A stretch of 64,000 bases of DNA, taken from assembly GCF_040954835.1 (NCBI RefSeq), contig NC_090706.1, forward strand, positions 22,763,148 through 22,827,147, in the 5' to 3' direction. Positions 37,501-50,800 of this stretch are shown piece after piece; the first letter of the stretch is position 1; each line of letters begins with the position of its first letter. This stretch comes from Lepisosteus oculatus (Eukaryota > Chordata > Actinopteri > Semionotiformes > Lepisosteidae). The notes beneath the pieces were generated by a model. The model searched no databases, was not told the origin of the DNA, and saw nothing but the letters and a program-made list of their open reading frames with translations. The position numbers and the translations under genes are program-made.

Positions 37501-39640
37501 CTCCATGAGAAGCTAAATCCCAAATGCGTTTTTAAACCTCATTCCCCCTACAATCACTCAATACAGTTGATTATTCTGACATTCTAGGACCAGTGAAGGC
37601 TCCTAGTTCATTACATTAATTCAACAGCTAAACATTATAAGTATCTCACAAATAATCACAAAGCCCAGCATAACAGGATATATGCTCTAAAGGTACAATA
37701 TTAATTCCAATATTCATATTGTACAATATTGCAGACATGCATTCTCTTGGATTCAACTTTTTAAAACACCTAAGATACACAAGATGGAGCCTTTATATGC
37801 AGAAGACAAAAATCCATTCATCTAAACCAGAGACTGAACATACAACAGACAAGCTAAAAATGTTCATACCGAATAGGAACGATAGGCAGAGAAGCTCTCT
37901 CTTCCCCTTCGCCTATAGGGACGGCTGCTTCTCCTGCTTCTTCCACTGTGGCCTGAGGACTTGCTGTAATGGTGCCAGTCTCTGTCCTTTAAATGCCCAT
38001 TGTCATAACCTGAAGAGACGTCATTACTGCACCTACGACCTCTCCTGTCCTTACAGTCCAGCTTTTCATTCAAGCTTTTTGACTCCAAGTAATGCCTGTA
38101 GGGAAAACAAAGAAGTATTATTTTTTTACATCAGTAACTCATTTAACACAAAATATTTACATTTTAAAAAAGTCAAACAGTATTGTTTTTTCAAGAAACA
38201 GGTATTTCATGAGTCAGACTTCATATCACTGAACTGCTCAGTTTGGATTTTTAAGCTCAACTAACCTTGTGCCTAATCAACCTTGAACAATTACATTTAC
38301 CACTTTCATTCTGACTCATTTCATATCAACCTGCTCTCTGATCTGCCTTTCTGCGATTTTATATAATATACTAACTCAGTATGTTACCAACACTTGTACT
38401 AGACAGTCTGAGATGTCTAAACTTGTTTTGCCACAGCTTCATCCTGTTAAAGCCCCTGAAAGGGCAGAAATAGGACATCTATATTAAGCCTGAGCTAAAT
38501 ATTTCCTGGACCCCCATTTCCTCTTCAGCTATACTGCACTTCCTGCTTACATGATATTAATGGGAGACCTCCTGGGAAAAACTAAGGTTGCGGCTGGAAG
38601 AAGTGTTAGTTGGGCCAACAGGGGGCGCTCAGCCTGCAGTCCATCTGGGTCCTAATGCCCCAGTATAGTGATGGGGATACTATACTGTAAACAGGCGCCG
38701 TCCTTCGGTTGAGACGCAAAACCGAGGCGCCGACTCTCTGTGGTCATTAAAAATCCCAGGGCATTTCTCAAAAAGAGTAGGGATGTAACCCTGGCATCCT
38801 GGCCAAATTTCCCATTGGCCCTTACCAATCATGGCCTCCTAATAATCCCCCTCTATGAACTGGCTACATTACTCTGCTCTCCTCCCCACTGATAGCTGAT
38901 GTGTGGTGAGCGTTCTGGCGCACTATGGCTGCCGTCACATCATCCAGGTGGATGCTGCACATTGGTGACTGTGGAGGGGAGTCCCCATTACCTGTAAAGC
39001 GCTTTGAGTGGAGTGTCCAGAAAAGTGCTATATAAGTGTAAGGAATTATTATTATTACTCCAACTCCGTTAAAATAAATGGGGAAAAAAGCAAAAACATT
39101 TTGAAAAATTAACTGTTCTTATTTGTAATTGCCTCTGACAGTGTACTGCTTTTGTTCACATCTATTTTGGGGGGTAATGCATAAAAAGCATTGCAGCCTC
39201 CTGAAACCAAGCTTGAACAGACCTATTTACAAATGACCTATGCTTTTTACCTAGCTCACTAATTCTCATTCTTATCAATCCCATCTGCTGAAGTTTTCCA
39301 CTCGCGCCGTCTGAGCCGATCACATCTAAAACAATTATCACATTCACTTTCCTCGCCAGTCGGTAATTAAGAAGGAAGCGATTGTTTATGCCAATCGCAA
39401 TACTTGAATACATGGGTGCAGTATGCACTGTTAACAATCCAGTCAGACGAGAACAGTCAGCCATTACATGACGCCTACTCACCCTTCTGAGGTTTTATGA
39501 TGGCGGTTGTGCCTGCTCGGTCTGTTCTCCCTCTCGCTGCTGTGCGATCGCTTCCTCCGCTTACAGCTGCTGTACTTCTCCTCCCAGCTATCGTCTCTGA
39601 TCCAGCACCCCGGAGAATGCACTCGCTTGGAGTTACGCAT
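34529..39640 (-). CDS. clk4: clk4: CDC-like (LAMMER) dual-specificity kinase, complete coding region
   Basis: Nuclear kinase that phosphorylates SR splicing factors on Ser/Thr and can autophosphorylate on Tyr. Coding exons in transcript order: 39483-39640, 37870-38095, 37002-37092, 36593-36659, 36277-36393, 36026-36192, 35798-35892, 35589-35718, 35283-35365, 35095-35174, 34794-34884, 34529-34678. All junctions are AG/GT, all phases agree, and the total is 1455 nt, giving 484 residues, the same length as human CLK1. The N-terminal ~150 residues are Arg/Ser-rich ([20 protein letters not shown]). Kinase motifs are intact: GEGAFGKV loop, VALK lysine, HTDLKPEN catalytic loop, VVDFGNAT, and the LAMMER signature [14 protein letters not shown]. 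The C-terminus is [14 protein letters not shown]1 and CLK4 are close paralogs; I chose clk4 because it adjoins col23a1, as CLK4 does on human 5q35. Orthology to the CLK1/CLK4 ancestor is certain, the symbol less so. Confidence 0.93.
37002..37092 (-). CDS. clk4: clk4 91-nt autoregulatory cassette exon
   Basis: This exon encodes [10 protein letters not shown] then [20 protein letters not shown] and leaves one base of the next codon. It joins the RS-rich head to the kinase domain. Its 91-nt length is that of mammalian CLK1 exon 4, whose skipping yields a truncated kinase-dead form. Skipping here would join the phase-0 end of the previous exon to the 67-nt exon and read MKLCAL then TAG. The donor (T|GTATAG) is weaker than its neighbours, which suits a regulated exon. 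Confidence 0.85.
38096..39482 (-). other. clk4: clk4 intron between first and second coding exons
   Basis: A 1.4-kb intron, the longest between clk4 coding exons. Its middle is occupied by an antisense 5S-related SINE (38561-39057); the rest is plain AT-rich sequence. Confidence 0.8.
38561..39057 (+). mobile_element. 5S-type SINE, 5'-truncated, antisense inside clk4 intron
   Basis: Starts at the very end of the 5S-derived head (GGGAGACCTCCTGGG) and then follows the copy at 3976-4567 to the GCTATATAAGTGTAAGG + (ATT)n tail. It is closer to a clean family sequence than that copy (for example CCCATTGGCCCTTACCAATC intact), so it is probably younger. Confidence 0.75.
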
Positions 39641-40630
39641 CTGCAAACCAAGAAACGGTCTCCGTCCAAATTCAACAATCTGAGAAATTAAAGATTTTGT
39701 AACACGGCATTACAAAATCTCCCCGTAGCCATAGCTGTTTACCCAACAGGCTTCCATTCCGAGTCGCTATTCTCGCTGCACAACTACTCGGAAAACCGGC
39801 AGAACCGTCTCAAAAATTCACGTCGTTTACTGTCAACAGCCAACCCCGAAGGCAACCTAAACCATGTCTCCTCGCTTCCAACAAAGAAAATACTCGCTTA
39901 AAAAAAACAGCTGAAGGTTATGCAAAGGTGTCTTTTCATAAGTGCGCGCTGTATGCCCTTGTCGCGTCAACAACATGCAATCTTCAATTTTCAACTATAG
40001 AATTGAACCTTAGTTTACAATAAACTACCTTCGATGTAAAGTTTAAATTAACATTTCCGTATAACATCCATGATACAGACTTCGTACCTTTACGTGTCAA
40101 TACAACACGAAGCGCATAATAATTCCGTTAGTCTGCGTCATCATGACTTGTAACATTAGAGAAATAAAACCACGAAGAGACATGCACGCAAAAATACAGT
40201 GACCCAGTACGCAACTACACTATAAACGATGTATCGACAACTCAAATCAATTGTGCAGGGCCCCGATAAGCACATATACATCGACGAGATGTGTGCAGCT
40301 CTTTCATTTATACGATTGCTGTTCTTATCCTGGGCTTCGCTCAAGTATCCTCCATCTTGGCTTTGTTGTTACGGAAAACCAACAGAGGTAGCGATGCACG
40401 GTAATTTTATTTGGTTATTGTACGGTTTTCAATTAAATAAATGCAGATATCTTAAGTTCAACTAACCCAAAATACAATTCTGCACTTTAAAAACATCGTG
40501 GAAAAAATCTATTATCAAGTCCAAATTATAAACAATTCGCCATTAAACCCCCCCGGCCTATATTTGTATCCGTGAAAGGAAAAAAAATATACACTAAGTC
40601 ATCCACTAAAAACCTCTACAATATGCTTAC

Positions 40631-40795
40631 CTCTGGTAAAAACTAAAATAATACGTGATCTCCCTGAAAAGTAGTAACGCTGAATATTTTCAAGACCTCG
40701 ACGGAACCATTAACCTGATTCAAACACTCTCAACCCTTCAAACACCAGCCTCAAAATGGTGACCACCGAGAACTTTCCTCGGAAAAAATACCAAG
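40631..40795 (-). other. clk4: clk4 probable noncoding first exon (5' UTR)
   Basis: A strong donor (CAGAG|GTAAGC, exon end at 40631) sits 990 nt upstream of the exon that opens directly with the start codon (GCAG|ATG at 39640). A noncoding exon is therefore needed, and this is the best candidate. The right limit is a guess set by the CRE-like sites just beyond it. No cDNA evidence is available to me. Confidence 0.5.
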
Positions 40796-40804
40796 ATTAT
40801 TTAA

Positions 40805-40827
40805 TTACGTCACGTATTCAGACGTCA
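40805..40827 (-). promoter_or_regulatory. paired CRE/ATF-like sites upstream of clk4
   Basis: Two near-consensus CRE octamers lie 15 bp apart: TTACGTCA at 40805-40812 and AGACGTCA at 40820-40827, each one base from TGACGTCA. They sit just upstream of the inferred first exon, where proximal promoter elements are expected. Confidence 0.4.
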
Positions 40828-43800
40828 CAATCCCTTATTCTGCTTTCACAGCATAGGTCTATGGGACATGCAGTTTCTTACATTGACCTTCCGTAGAAAT
40901 TTTTCACTCTTTTTTTCTCGTATCGAATATTCAGACGAGTAAAGAACAGTTTGGGTCTTACAAATACAGCCAATACAGCACAGTGTAACGAAATTTTAGA
41001 ATAATACACAACAGTAAATACAGTCAGTGAGAAGTGCAGTAAAAAGTTTTAAAAATGCTAGTGTTATAACGACAAAATGTGTAGTTTATAGGCCGTTCAT
41101 TTTTAAATACGAGGTGCCATCATTAGGGGATTCATTTAGGTCACTATGTGATCACGTGATGTGGGCATTAAGTACTACTGCAACTGCCAAGTTTCAGTTC
41201 TTAAGCTGTTAAACCAAAATTCCAAGTGAATCAGTGTAGTATTCCAGTTCTGAAACAATAATCATTTTAATGTTGCCAAAAAAAAGCAGCCAAGGGGCCA
41301 TTGTGATTTATGCTTTAACCACGGAAGCCATTTTGCCATATAGTAACTGAGTTGTAGTAACTGGCCAAACAGGCCTTGAACAGGAACAGGTTGCTTAAAC
41401 AGCCTTCATGCATTGCTGTGAACAACAGAAATGATCACAGAAATTCCTGAGGTGTAGTGGTTTCCAATACCAGTGGCAGTTTGAGGTGTGAGAACAAAAT
41501 GGTGGCCAAAAGACACTATTTTATATAGGAACAATTGGATATCAGATGCTAATGGTATGCACAGGGAAAAGATAATCAATATGTTTTGACTTAATTTGTT
41601 GAATATGGTTTATAAACATTAGAGTTTAAATAGGGATAAACCAACAGGAGCTAGTGTCCTCCTGTTGAAGCTTTGGACATTTTGGACATCAATAATAAAG
41701 CCATTCTGAGTCATTCTGAACCTGACACATTCTCAGGTACTTTTTTCACATACTGTATGTTAATCCTGGTGATACTACTATTAAACAATGACCAGGTCTT
41801 ATAATATCCAAGGTTAACTGGCCAAACTTAAACCTCACATCTTTGAGCAGGAGTAGTTAGGGTGATAGGCCACTATTCCATTGCCATTGCAGGGACAGAA
41901 GTAGATTTATCATTTTTTAATGTGCAGATTTTAAAAGCTTTATTAACTGTAGCAAGTGTGAATTTGAATTCAATTGTGATAGTTCCTAACAATAAGATTT
42001 TGAAAGTTTGTTAAATATATATTTAAATATATACAGTATATACTGTATGTCAGGCCATCATCTTGGTTGACACAGGACCTTTATTCTCACAATTTTAATG
42101 GCTCTTTTGTCAAACTAAACCTATCTGGTGTTAAATTCTCAAGCTGCAAAGGCTCAGAATGCCAGCAGTTTTAAGAGTGTGAAGAAAAAAAAAGACATGA
42201 TTTCAGTCACTTCTTTGAAGCCTATAATCCTTATGCTAATAAACTAAAGCTACTGCCTGAGAAGCTCACAATCTGCATTCTCTACTTATCTTGTGTGACT
42301 TTTGAGATGTGTTGATAAGGATTGATGGCTACAATTGCTATTTTATTAATTTTATGCTTGCCTAATAATATCAAATACAAGGAACGTCTAAAATAAATCT
42401 TGAATAATGGGAAACCTAAAATAGGAATGCTCCTGAATCTGAGCATCTATTTGAGTTTTAAACAGTATTTATTAAAGCTGAAAGTAGCTAGAAATATTTT
42501 TTAGTAACTGTGGAATACAAGAAGTCATTTCCAGCTGCAGAGAATGTAGTCCCCAAAGCTTCACTCAAATTTAGCCTGTGGAAAGAGTTGGGTTGCAAGG
42601 CTAAGAATCACAAGAAGTGAACTTTTTCATGTAACTAATTAATGGTCCAAGTACAATAAAAATGTGCACAGCTTCCAGTGAAAATGCCTTTATATGGAAT
42701 TCATTCCTGATTAAGAAGAAAAATAAAGTCATCATAGCCATCTCAAGTGAGTATAATCATGTAAAGAATGACATTAACTCACCACACAATACAAGCAAGA
42801 GGAAGAGCGCACACAAATAAAATGAAAAATAATACAGGGTTTCAATTTGTATTTTATTTCATAGACAATTTTGAGCACTCACTTTACAAAAAAGTAATTA
42901 TAAATTAGTGACATCTCAGGCAAACTGTTAAAACACAGTATAAATTACACAGTCAATATACAAATTATAAACACGAAAACATCAGTTGAAGCAGTGTTGA
43001 AAGATAACAGCAGAGGCAGGAATTGTCCGGGATGGATTGGGGTCTAAATAAGAAGCAAATGAACTAAAAAAATATACAAAAAAACAATACAGTCACACAA
43101 ACATCACAGCAGTACCTATTCACAAAGCATCAGGGACCATTTTTTCTTGTGAAATGTTCCCTTAAAATATTTAAAAAACAACAACAATACTATGGACACA
43201 TTTCTATGTTTTGTTCAAATAGTTTATCTATTTTTATGGACAACAGACTTTTTCAATGTCATAGTGCCACCAGGGCACTTAAATATGAGATGATCTGTAC
43301 CCTAAACCAAAACCAATGGTCTACCAACTGGAAAATACAGTTTATCAAGCTAATAAAAAATAAATTTCAAAATTGCAGAGCAAGCAACAAAATATGTTCA
43401 TTCTTTGTGAATAGGGATAACCATGTATTGATTATGCATCTACATGAATTAATTCTTTATTAACATTATGGAGTGGCAGTAGCATGGAGGAGTTGTTAGG
43501 ACTCTAGACTTGAGGTCTTGGGTTCAGATCCTGTGTGTGATGCTGCTGTACTTTTGATCAAAGTACTTTATTCACATTGGCCCAGTAAGAGCTCTGCTGT
43601 ATAGATGAGCATTCTGTTGATTATCAGTATAATTAAAATTTGTTTTCAATAGACATATCTGGTTAAATAATGGTTTAGAAAATCAAAGACAGTGAAGCAC
43701 TAAAATTTCCTATATGGAATTAGGTTTTCTATTACGTACCTATTCTCCTTTATACACCCTATACAGTATATGTGACTCACCATAGAAATCTTAAAATCTC

Positions 43801-46800
43801 TTTGGATTGTGTAGTTTGTGAGTAATAAACAGAGAACTCAGATTTGATTACAGAATAACCTTAAAGTCTCTAGAGTTTTCATTTTAGAAAGAGTTTTTGA
43901 TGTTAGGCCTTTCCTGTAAGTTAAAAAACGAGAGAGTCCAATAAAAAATTCAAATAGCAGCTAATCTGTTATCATTCAAAATTCTTAATTTAAGGTCAAA
44001 AGGAGGCAAGAGGTTACTTAGCTTGTGACCAGAGTACAGTTTAGGTTCAGTTTAGGACCTGTAGCAGGGCAACTAGAGGTGCCACACATAAGGAAAGCAC
44101 AGGTACAAACAGCAGGCACCATGTGAGTATCACTGCCAGATGCATGCTGCACACTCACATAATCACACTCACATGCATAATCATACATGCACCATCATAC
44201 CCAGGCACATTCCAACTTCCTCTGCCCCTCAGCTCAGATCAGATTAGCCTGTGTTTTTTCGATAAAGAAATCATTGTTCCCATAAGCCATGGATATTAAA
44301 AACATTTTCAGATTTTCCTCTGTCTTTTTACACCCAATGGTTGGTTGTTAAATGCCTCTACAGTAAGTGAAAGACAACTGGTGCCTGTTATTATAAAACT
44401 GGGATGGGAGTCAAACAACACCTAAGAAACAACTAATTTCATGTTTTGTTCCAGAGAGATAAACTGATTAGTATAATACTCAACTTATTATCCTATAAGT
44501 ATAAAAAATGCTCACATGAATATTGGTGTAAGGGGATAGCTATGTCCACATAGTCATATTTGTGCAGCTTTCATCCTGAAACATTATTCTTTCACTGATA
44601 CAGATATAGTATGTCATCTTAGATATGTTAGGCAGATTTACAAAAGAAAAAATGTTTATGGCTGTAATTTAGAAAAGAAGTAAAGACCCTGTATTTAGCC
44701 CTGTGTTCCACATCACAACTACCACCACTGTCTACCACCTCACACCTTTACACAGATCTCCTAGTAAACACTTGAGAGGAAAGGAAAGATGATTGCTGTA
44801 GTCTTCCAATCAAGACAGAAAACAAAACAAGAAAAAACAACACACAAAAAAAGAAAAAGCCAGACACATCTTCTGTAAACATCATAATGAATGCTATCTC
44901 TCAAAGTTAACAATCTTGTAATCACTTTTCTACAAATGCCGCATTTTCTGTTGTTTGCATTCCAGGAAAATTGTTGACTTGAACAACTAATGAGGAATTT
45001 CATTTATTTCAGTCTGGTAGAGTTGGGTGCCACCTCTGTAAGAAGGATGTTGACAGGATACTCTGACTGTACAAATGCAAAGGTTAACCATTTTTAACTT
45101 CATAAGGATGATGTGCAATAATTGTGAGCTGTAGAGCAACACAGTGAAATTGGGAATCTGAGTTTTTGTGTTCTGAAGCAAAGCTTTTTAATTGATTAAT
45201 GAGACAAGGTTTCTGATCAACATCCTTTTTACATAGATAAAAAGGTTGCATTGTTCTTCTCTCTTTAATACAGCAACATTTTAAAAATGCCCATCTGGGA
45301 CTCTGCTGTATGCATATCTTCTAATCTACTACATCAGCCAACAACCTCTGACACCCAGTGGTTTTCAAACCATATTCAGGAGTAACACTATATGGTATTG
45401 TTAATTCTCCAGCTTGAGTTCTTGGTCACAAACTAATAGATTTCTGTTTTCCATTTGGGGCATATTTGTAAATATGTTTCCACCTTTCCAAATTTCTGAT
45501 CTCATCTGGAGAGAAAACTCACAGATGTGGGTGTTCCTGCGTGTTGGGAACTACTGGGTTAAACTATTATAGATAACTTTCAAAAGTCAAAAACACAAAA
45601 GACCTACAGTAGATATGCACAAAATGGTTTGCAGTATTTATACTGTGCAAGACAAATGTCTGCACAATGTCGTGTCTTCTTTTTTTACCCACATCCCCCA
45701 CAGCAAGAAATAACTAAAGGCTAGTTAATAATTACAGCTTTAAAAATTAATAACATAATCCTCAATGATTCAATTACAAAAGAAATGTAATAATACTTAA
45801 GATGAAGTAAGTATGACAGACAAACACCACTCTTGTGCTGCATTCTTACAATGGCAAATTTAACAAAAACACATTTTTCTTTTTTAAAAATAAACACGTT
45901 GTTCCCTTTCCACAAGATTTCAAATACACCAAAATAAAATTAATACAGCTCAGCAATCATCCATACAGTAGCAACAATAAAGTTCAAGTGCAGAGGACAT
46001 TAGAGGTCACAGCAAACTGTGTCCAAGAATCATTTCAAAACATTTTTTGTTTCCAGCACAAATGAACATATGTTGTATATATATTATGCAAATTCTTTTG
46101 AGAAGAAAGTCTTTTACATGCTTTTTAATGATATCACCTTGTTTCCATCAACTAGCTCTTATAAATGTTCTTAAGGAAGGAGAGCCATTCACATTTACCC
46201 AAATGTTAAAAACCATTACTAAAACACAGCTACCTGGGAGAGATCTTTCATCTTCAGTGTTACACTAGAAAAGTACAATGCCCATATCTCTCAGCATGCT
46301 ACAAGAGTGCTAAAATATTTTTAAAAGTACATCTGTGTATTACAGAATTCTCAAAGATAGAGCACACAACTGAATATCAGTCTATTAGAATCTTCCCATG
46401 ATTGGAAGTGCTCCTGTTTCAGTAACTTCTCTCTTTTTCCCAATGGAGGACCTGACACTAATAGTTTACTCTCCATAAATGGATCTTGTGAAGAGTGAAG
46501 AGTATCACATGAGAAGCAGGTGACCCAAAACCACAGCAGAGAGTAGCATGGCTCATCTAACTTTGGGGCCATTTTTTTGGATCAAATGATAGGGATTTGA
46601 AATGGAAGATACACTTATCAGATGATAGAAACAATAAAAAAGGAGGAAACTAAAATACAAATTAAAATAATGCAACATGATGTTCTGGATTACACTAAAT
46701 CAAATCCTGATTATTTTGAAGCTGGCTACATCACCTGCATTTACTTGTTTTCTTGAGGTGAGTTTTTGTTTCTCTGAATTACATGCTTCTATTATTTGTT

Positions 46801-47823
46801 CCTGCTATAATATTAATGTTTGCCACATGATGTATGTTGGCCTAAACAGTATCTGAAATGATTTGTTAAGGCTGTTTCCCAAGAAATTAATGGGAAAAGA
46901 AGGTGGTGCTGTTCAAAGTGACCTCAAAGTTGCTCTCAGGCAAAACATGGTAATACATTTTATAAGATTTTTGTTTCTCAGAACATTAAGTGGGTTCTAT
47001 AATTGCTACTGGTGAAGGTCAAACCTGCTATTTAGAGATATTCTCTACCTTTTTTGCAAGGCAACATACTCTGTAGTAGTAATTATTGTAGTTTACTAGA
47101 TCATAGTTTAACATAGAGCAGCCCTAAAATGTTTTCCAAGATTAAGCTTGTAGTACAGCAGTAGTAAATGGTATAGGAATTTTGAGCACACAATGGTTTA
47201 ATACAGTTCATTATAGATTATTAATTATAAATCCTTATTATTGGAGGGCTTTTTCAGCAGACAAGTGAATTGTTTACAGAATGTCTGGCTACAGTGAGAA
47301 TGGGGGTGCTTTCACAGTTTAGATTCAAGACTCTGTTTCAGAAGGGCAGTTTGGTGCCCAGGCCCACAGAAAGGGCAAAATAGCACCCCAACTATCAAAG
47401 TTAGTCAATAATGTATAGTACATTAACAAGACTCACACCATCATCTAGGGGAGAAAAAAAACTAAAAGCAAATGATTGCTTTTGCAAGGTAAATCAGCAC
47501 ATTTCAAAGATGATGAATATAAACAACAGCAAGAGCAACAACAGCAATGAAAAAGTTCACTATATATACATCTGATAAGTCTGGTCCCAGTTCAAGATTT
47601 AGAACAAAGAGCAAAAACATTCTAACACTTTGTAAGGGCATCTCAAATCCTTAGTATTTTCTTGTACTGTACAGCTCTGTACATTTTTCCTTGTTTGGTG
47701 GCATGATGAATCCTGTTCATCATACTTATAATACAAGTACCTAAGTACCAGCTAGGTTCCTTCACAGTCTGTTTAGTGCAAAGAACATATACTTTTCTTC
47801 AAGAATTTTCTGCAGTGTTGTTC
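40828..47823. other. clk4-rasgef1c spacer, including probable rasgef1c 3' UTR
   Basis: Seven kilobases with no coding signal. The rasgef1c 3' UTR must start at 47823 and run left. Minus-strand AATAAA hexamers occur near 45003, 43453 and 42853, but I cannot tell which is used. A tRNA-derived SINE lies at 43470-43650. The rest is AT-rich sequence in which I recognise nothing. Confidence 0.5.
43470..43650 (+). mobile_element. tRNA-derived SINE, diverged
   Basis: B-box GGGTTCAGATCCTG (about 43520) with upstream TAGCATGGAGGAGTTGTTAG, then a body with ATCAAAGTACTTTATTCACA and TGGCCCAGTAA as in common fish tRNA SINEs. Ends are blurred. Confidence 0.55.
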
Positions 47824-50800
47824 TCATGTCTTGCCCAGGATTGTTGATCTAAAAGAAAGGAAAAGGGTTAGCAGAATGCTCACATCCATGTCAGAGCTAA
47901 TCAAGCAGTGCAGTACTGACACTTTCTTATGCAAATGCATTGGCATTCTGCACTGATCAGGTGGTAGCTCTTGGTCAACATACAGTATTCTGGGTAGTAG
48001 GTATAAAAACAGATATATATAAAAAAAAACAATAGAGGTGGCCATTCAATATATTTACCACACTTGCTTGCTAGTTGTAGATGATTCTGAGGATAATAAG
48101 ATAAGAAAATGAATGGATAGATGTTCAACTGTGCTCTTGTCAGCTGAGAAATCCTTCAACAGATACAGCCTTATTTTCTCTTTCTGAAACATGATCTAAA
48201 ACCATTTGATTTGACATCTTACCTGAGAGATTTCCACCTGTCTTTTTCTACTTGGTTTTCTGGGCTTTCACTTTCATAGGATGCCAGGTAAAGGCCTATC
48301 AGGCACAAATAGAAAAAATTACAGTGAACACAATATTATTACCACTAGACCAATAATACAAGGCAAGGTCATTTTTAACACAAGTACGGAGCATTTTAAC
48401 ACATTACCAACATCACCGTTACTAACCTATGTTCACTAAGGAACAGCATACAGTATACAGCCTATTTACTGTAAACCTCACCATCCTCGTTGAAAATAGG
48501 AGCATTATGCAGGTAGTGGATGATGTTTCTATCCTGTTCAAAAGGACACTCCACCTGCTTCCAGGTCATGAACTCTCCCACCTGCTTAGCCAGTTCCAGG
48601 AATTTCTAGAACAGAACAACAAGTAATAGTGCTAAAGTGTGTCATTGTAGGATTATCTGTAAATGTGTACTTGTAAATACAAAAGTTTTTTTTTCCAAAA
48701 GCTCTGGCTCTTTATGCAATAACAGTAAACTGAAATCTCATGTTTTTATAAAAAGACAGACAAACTCAAATAATTTTTCTATACGGCTGCAGCTGTATAT
48801 TTTGAAAGAGAGCCTTCATTTTTTTAGTAATCATTAACTTTTAATGTCTCAGGTTAATGATATTCCATATTCTTGACTATGGCAGATGGGTGCTATCCTC
48901 TTTACATTTTTAGTTATGGACGTTACAATAGAGATATTGGCTAAATCTCTTTAGCTACAAGCACTGGACATCTGTTTCAAATAACCTTTAAATTTAATTT
49001 ATGAAAAAAGAATGTCACAAGATCATGTTAGTCAATATACAGTATCTCTGTTAAATCGTTTGGGCCATAATAATTTGTATATAGATTCTCTTGAGGTGAA
49101 TTAGTTTATCAATTGCCTAATTGGTACATGATGAGAGGCACATTCTCACGTGGGAGGCTATATGAAGGGTACTCTGGGGACAGGGTGGAGGAGGAGTAGA
49201 CCCTAACTTGAAATATACAGTATGTATAGTTCAGTGTATTTCTTTTTCCTCTTTCAAAGTTTGTCTATCTGGTGCCTCCTTTGACAAAGCTGTATTCAGA
49301 ACTAACAACTGAACTGTGGTATTTTTTAAATTCTAAGTATGAAAATATTTGTTCAACTGCTTTTCCCTGTTATTTTATCCAATGTTCTCAGAAGCACTGT
49401 TTCTCCCAGGATTATTATAGACTCTTTGTTGCCAGTTCTAGTGCAAATGTAACTTGTTAATAGCAGTTTGGTTAAAGAATTTAAGTCACAAGTCAAGAGT
49501 TGTCTATGGGAAATAACTCAGTGTTACACAAAGCTGAAGTAGTTAAAGATTACATAATTAGATCAGTTACATTTAATCTAAATATTACTTTTTGTTTCCT
49601 CATTTTAAGTGTTAGTAGTACACTAGACTGAGGAAAGGCATTCTAACAAGTAACAAATTTAAGGGCATTTTTCCATGTTTAAAAGTGAGCAGATGTTAGG
49701 TAATTTACCAAGTACTGTATAGTCTTCAACATGTTAAATTACTTAGGAGCAACCTAACAAATATATACTGTATAAGGAAATGGCATTCAAAGGATAGAAA
49801 TGTGCTATAATTATGAGAATTTAAATCTAACCATCCTACTAATTCTGAAAGATGTTTTGAAGATGTTCTCTTAAAAATACAGGAGCAGTCAGAACACAAT
49901 GACACTATGCATGTTAAATACAAGAAGTATTATCTGTGGACAAAATAAATGGAAGAAAACAGAAAGCTATTTAATATTTCCAGACGGAGCAAGCACAATT
50001 GTTCTTTTAGCAGTCTCTACTTCCCCACTCACTAAAATGTTTTCACAATAAGTTGTTTAGGAATGTTACTCTGATTCTTTTTCATTTCAGTTGTGAAATC
50101 TAACAGTACAATAAAAATATGATAAAAATTAAAACCGTTATATAAAGGAAAATTGTATTTAGCCCTGAACCTTCATGGCAAGCATCTGTACTCTATGTTG
50201 GGTGTCTTTTATTTCTTTGGAATGATATAAAGGGCAAAATAATCTAGGGAACATTTCAATTATTGTGTAAATGTGAACAAATGAGAGTGGTAGCTGAGTA
50301 AATAGGTACTATAAAGACATGCAACATTTTAATGCTTGAACTTTAATTCAGCTTTACTGTGTAACTGAAGAATGGAGTTCTTCCTGTCTAGAAATCTGCA
50401 GAACATTTGTGAAACTGAGTTTTTCCTCAAAGCAAAATAGAGCAGTGCAAAAAAGAACAGAGTGATCAATAAGATGTAAATCACATAACAATACAGGTCT
50501 ATGTTAACAAGTGCCGAGTGTCAGGCAGAAGATAGTTAATCATACAACTGAAAGCACCCTCAGATGCAAAGATGGTAGTATCTGCCCACTCAGCAGATTG
50601 CTCCTGTTATTGGCAGCAGCAAATTGCAATAATTTGCGCTCAGAGCCAGTAAGTGCTCTTGGGAAGTTTAGGTTGACTAAAGAACTACATCTTAAATTGA
50701 AGGATTGCATTGATAACTACTTTAAATTTTGCAAATAGGAAGGTTTTTTCCCAAATATCATTCTGTAAATGAACCAGTAAATCATCTGTCTATATGGGGA

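Noticed and set aside
37719..38264. 181-residue plus-strand ORF, the longest in the window
   Set aside because: It lies antisense to the clk4 RS-rich exon and its flanking introns. The reading is open only because the complement of an Arg/Ser-rich exon has few stops.
39475..39691. ORFs on both strands at the first clk4 coding exon
   Set aside because: The minus-strand ORF is out of frame with the spliced start codon and the plus-strand one is its shadow. The correct frame starts MRNSKRVHS at 39640.
42005..42050. AT-rich palindromic stretch (TATATACAGTATATACTG)
   Set aside because: Simple AT alternation of the kind common in fish intergenic DNA; no flanking duplications.
43149..43463. 104-residue plus-strand ORF between clk4 and rasgef1c
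   Set aside because: Low-complexity, Asn/Lys-rich translation of AT-rich DNA without a matching family; the region is better read as rasgef1c 3' UTR or spacer.
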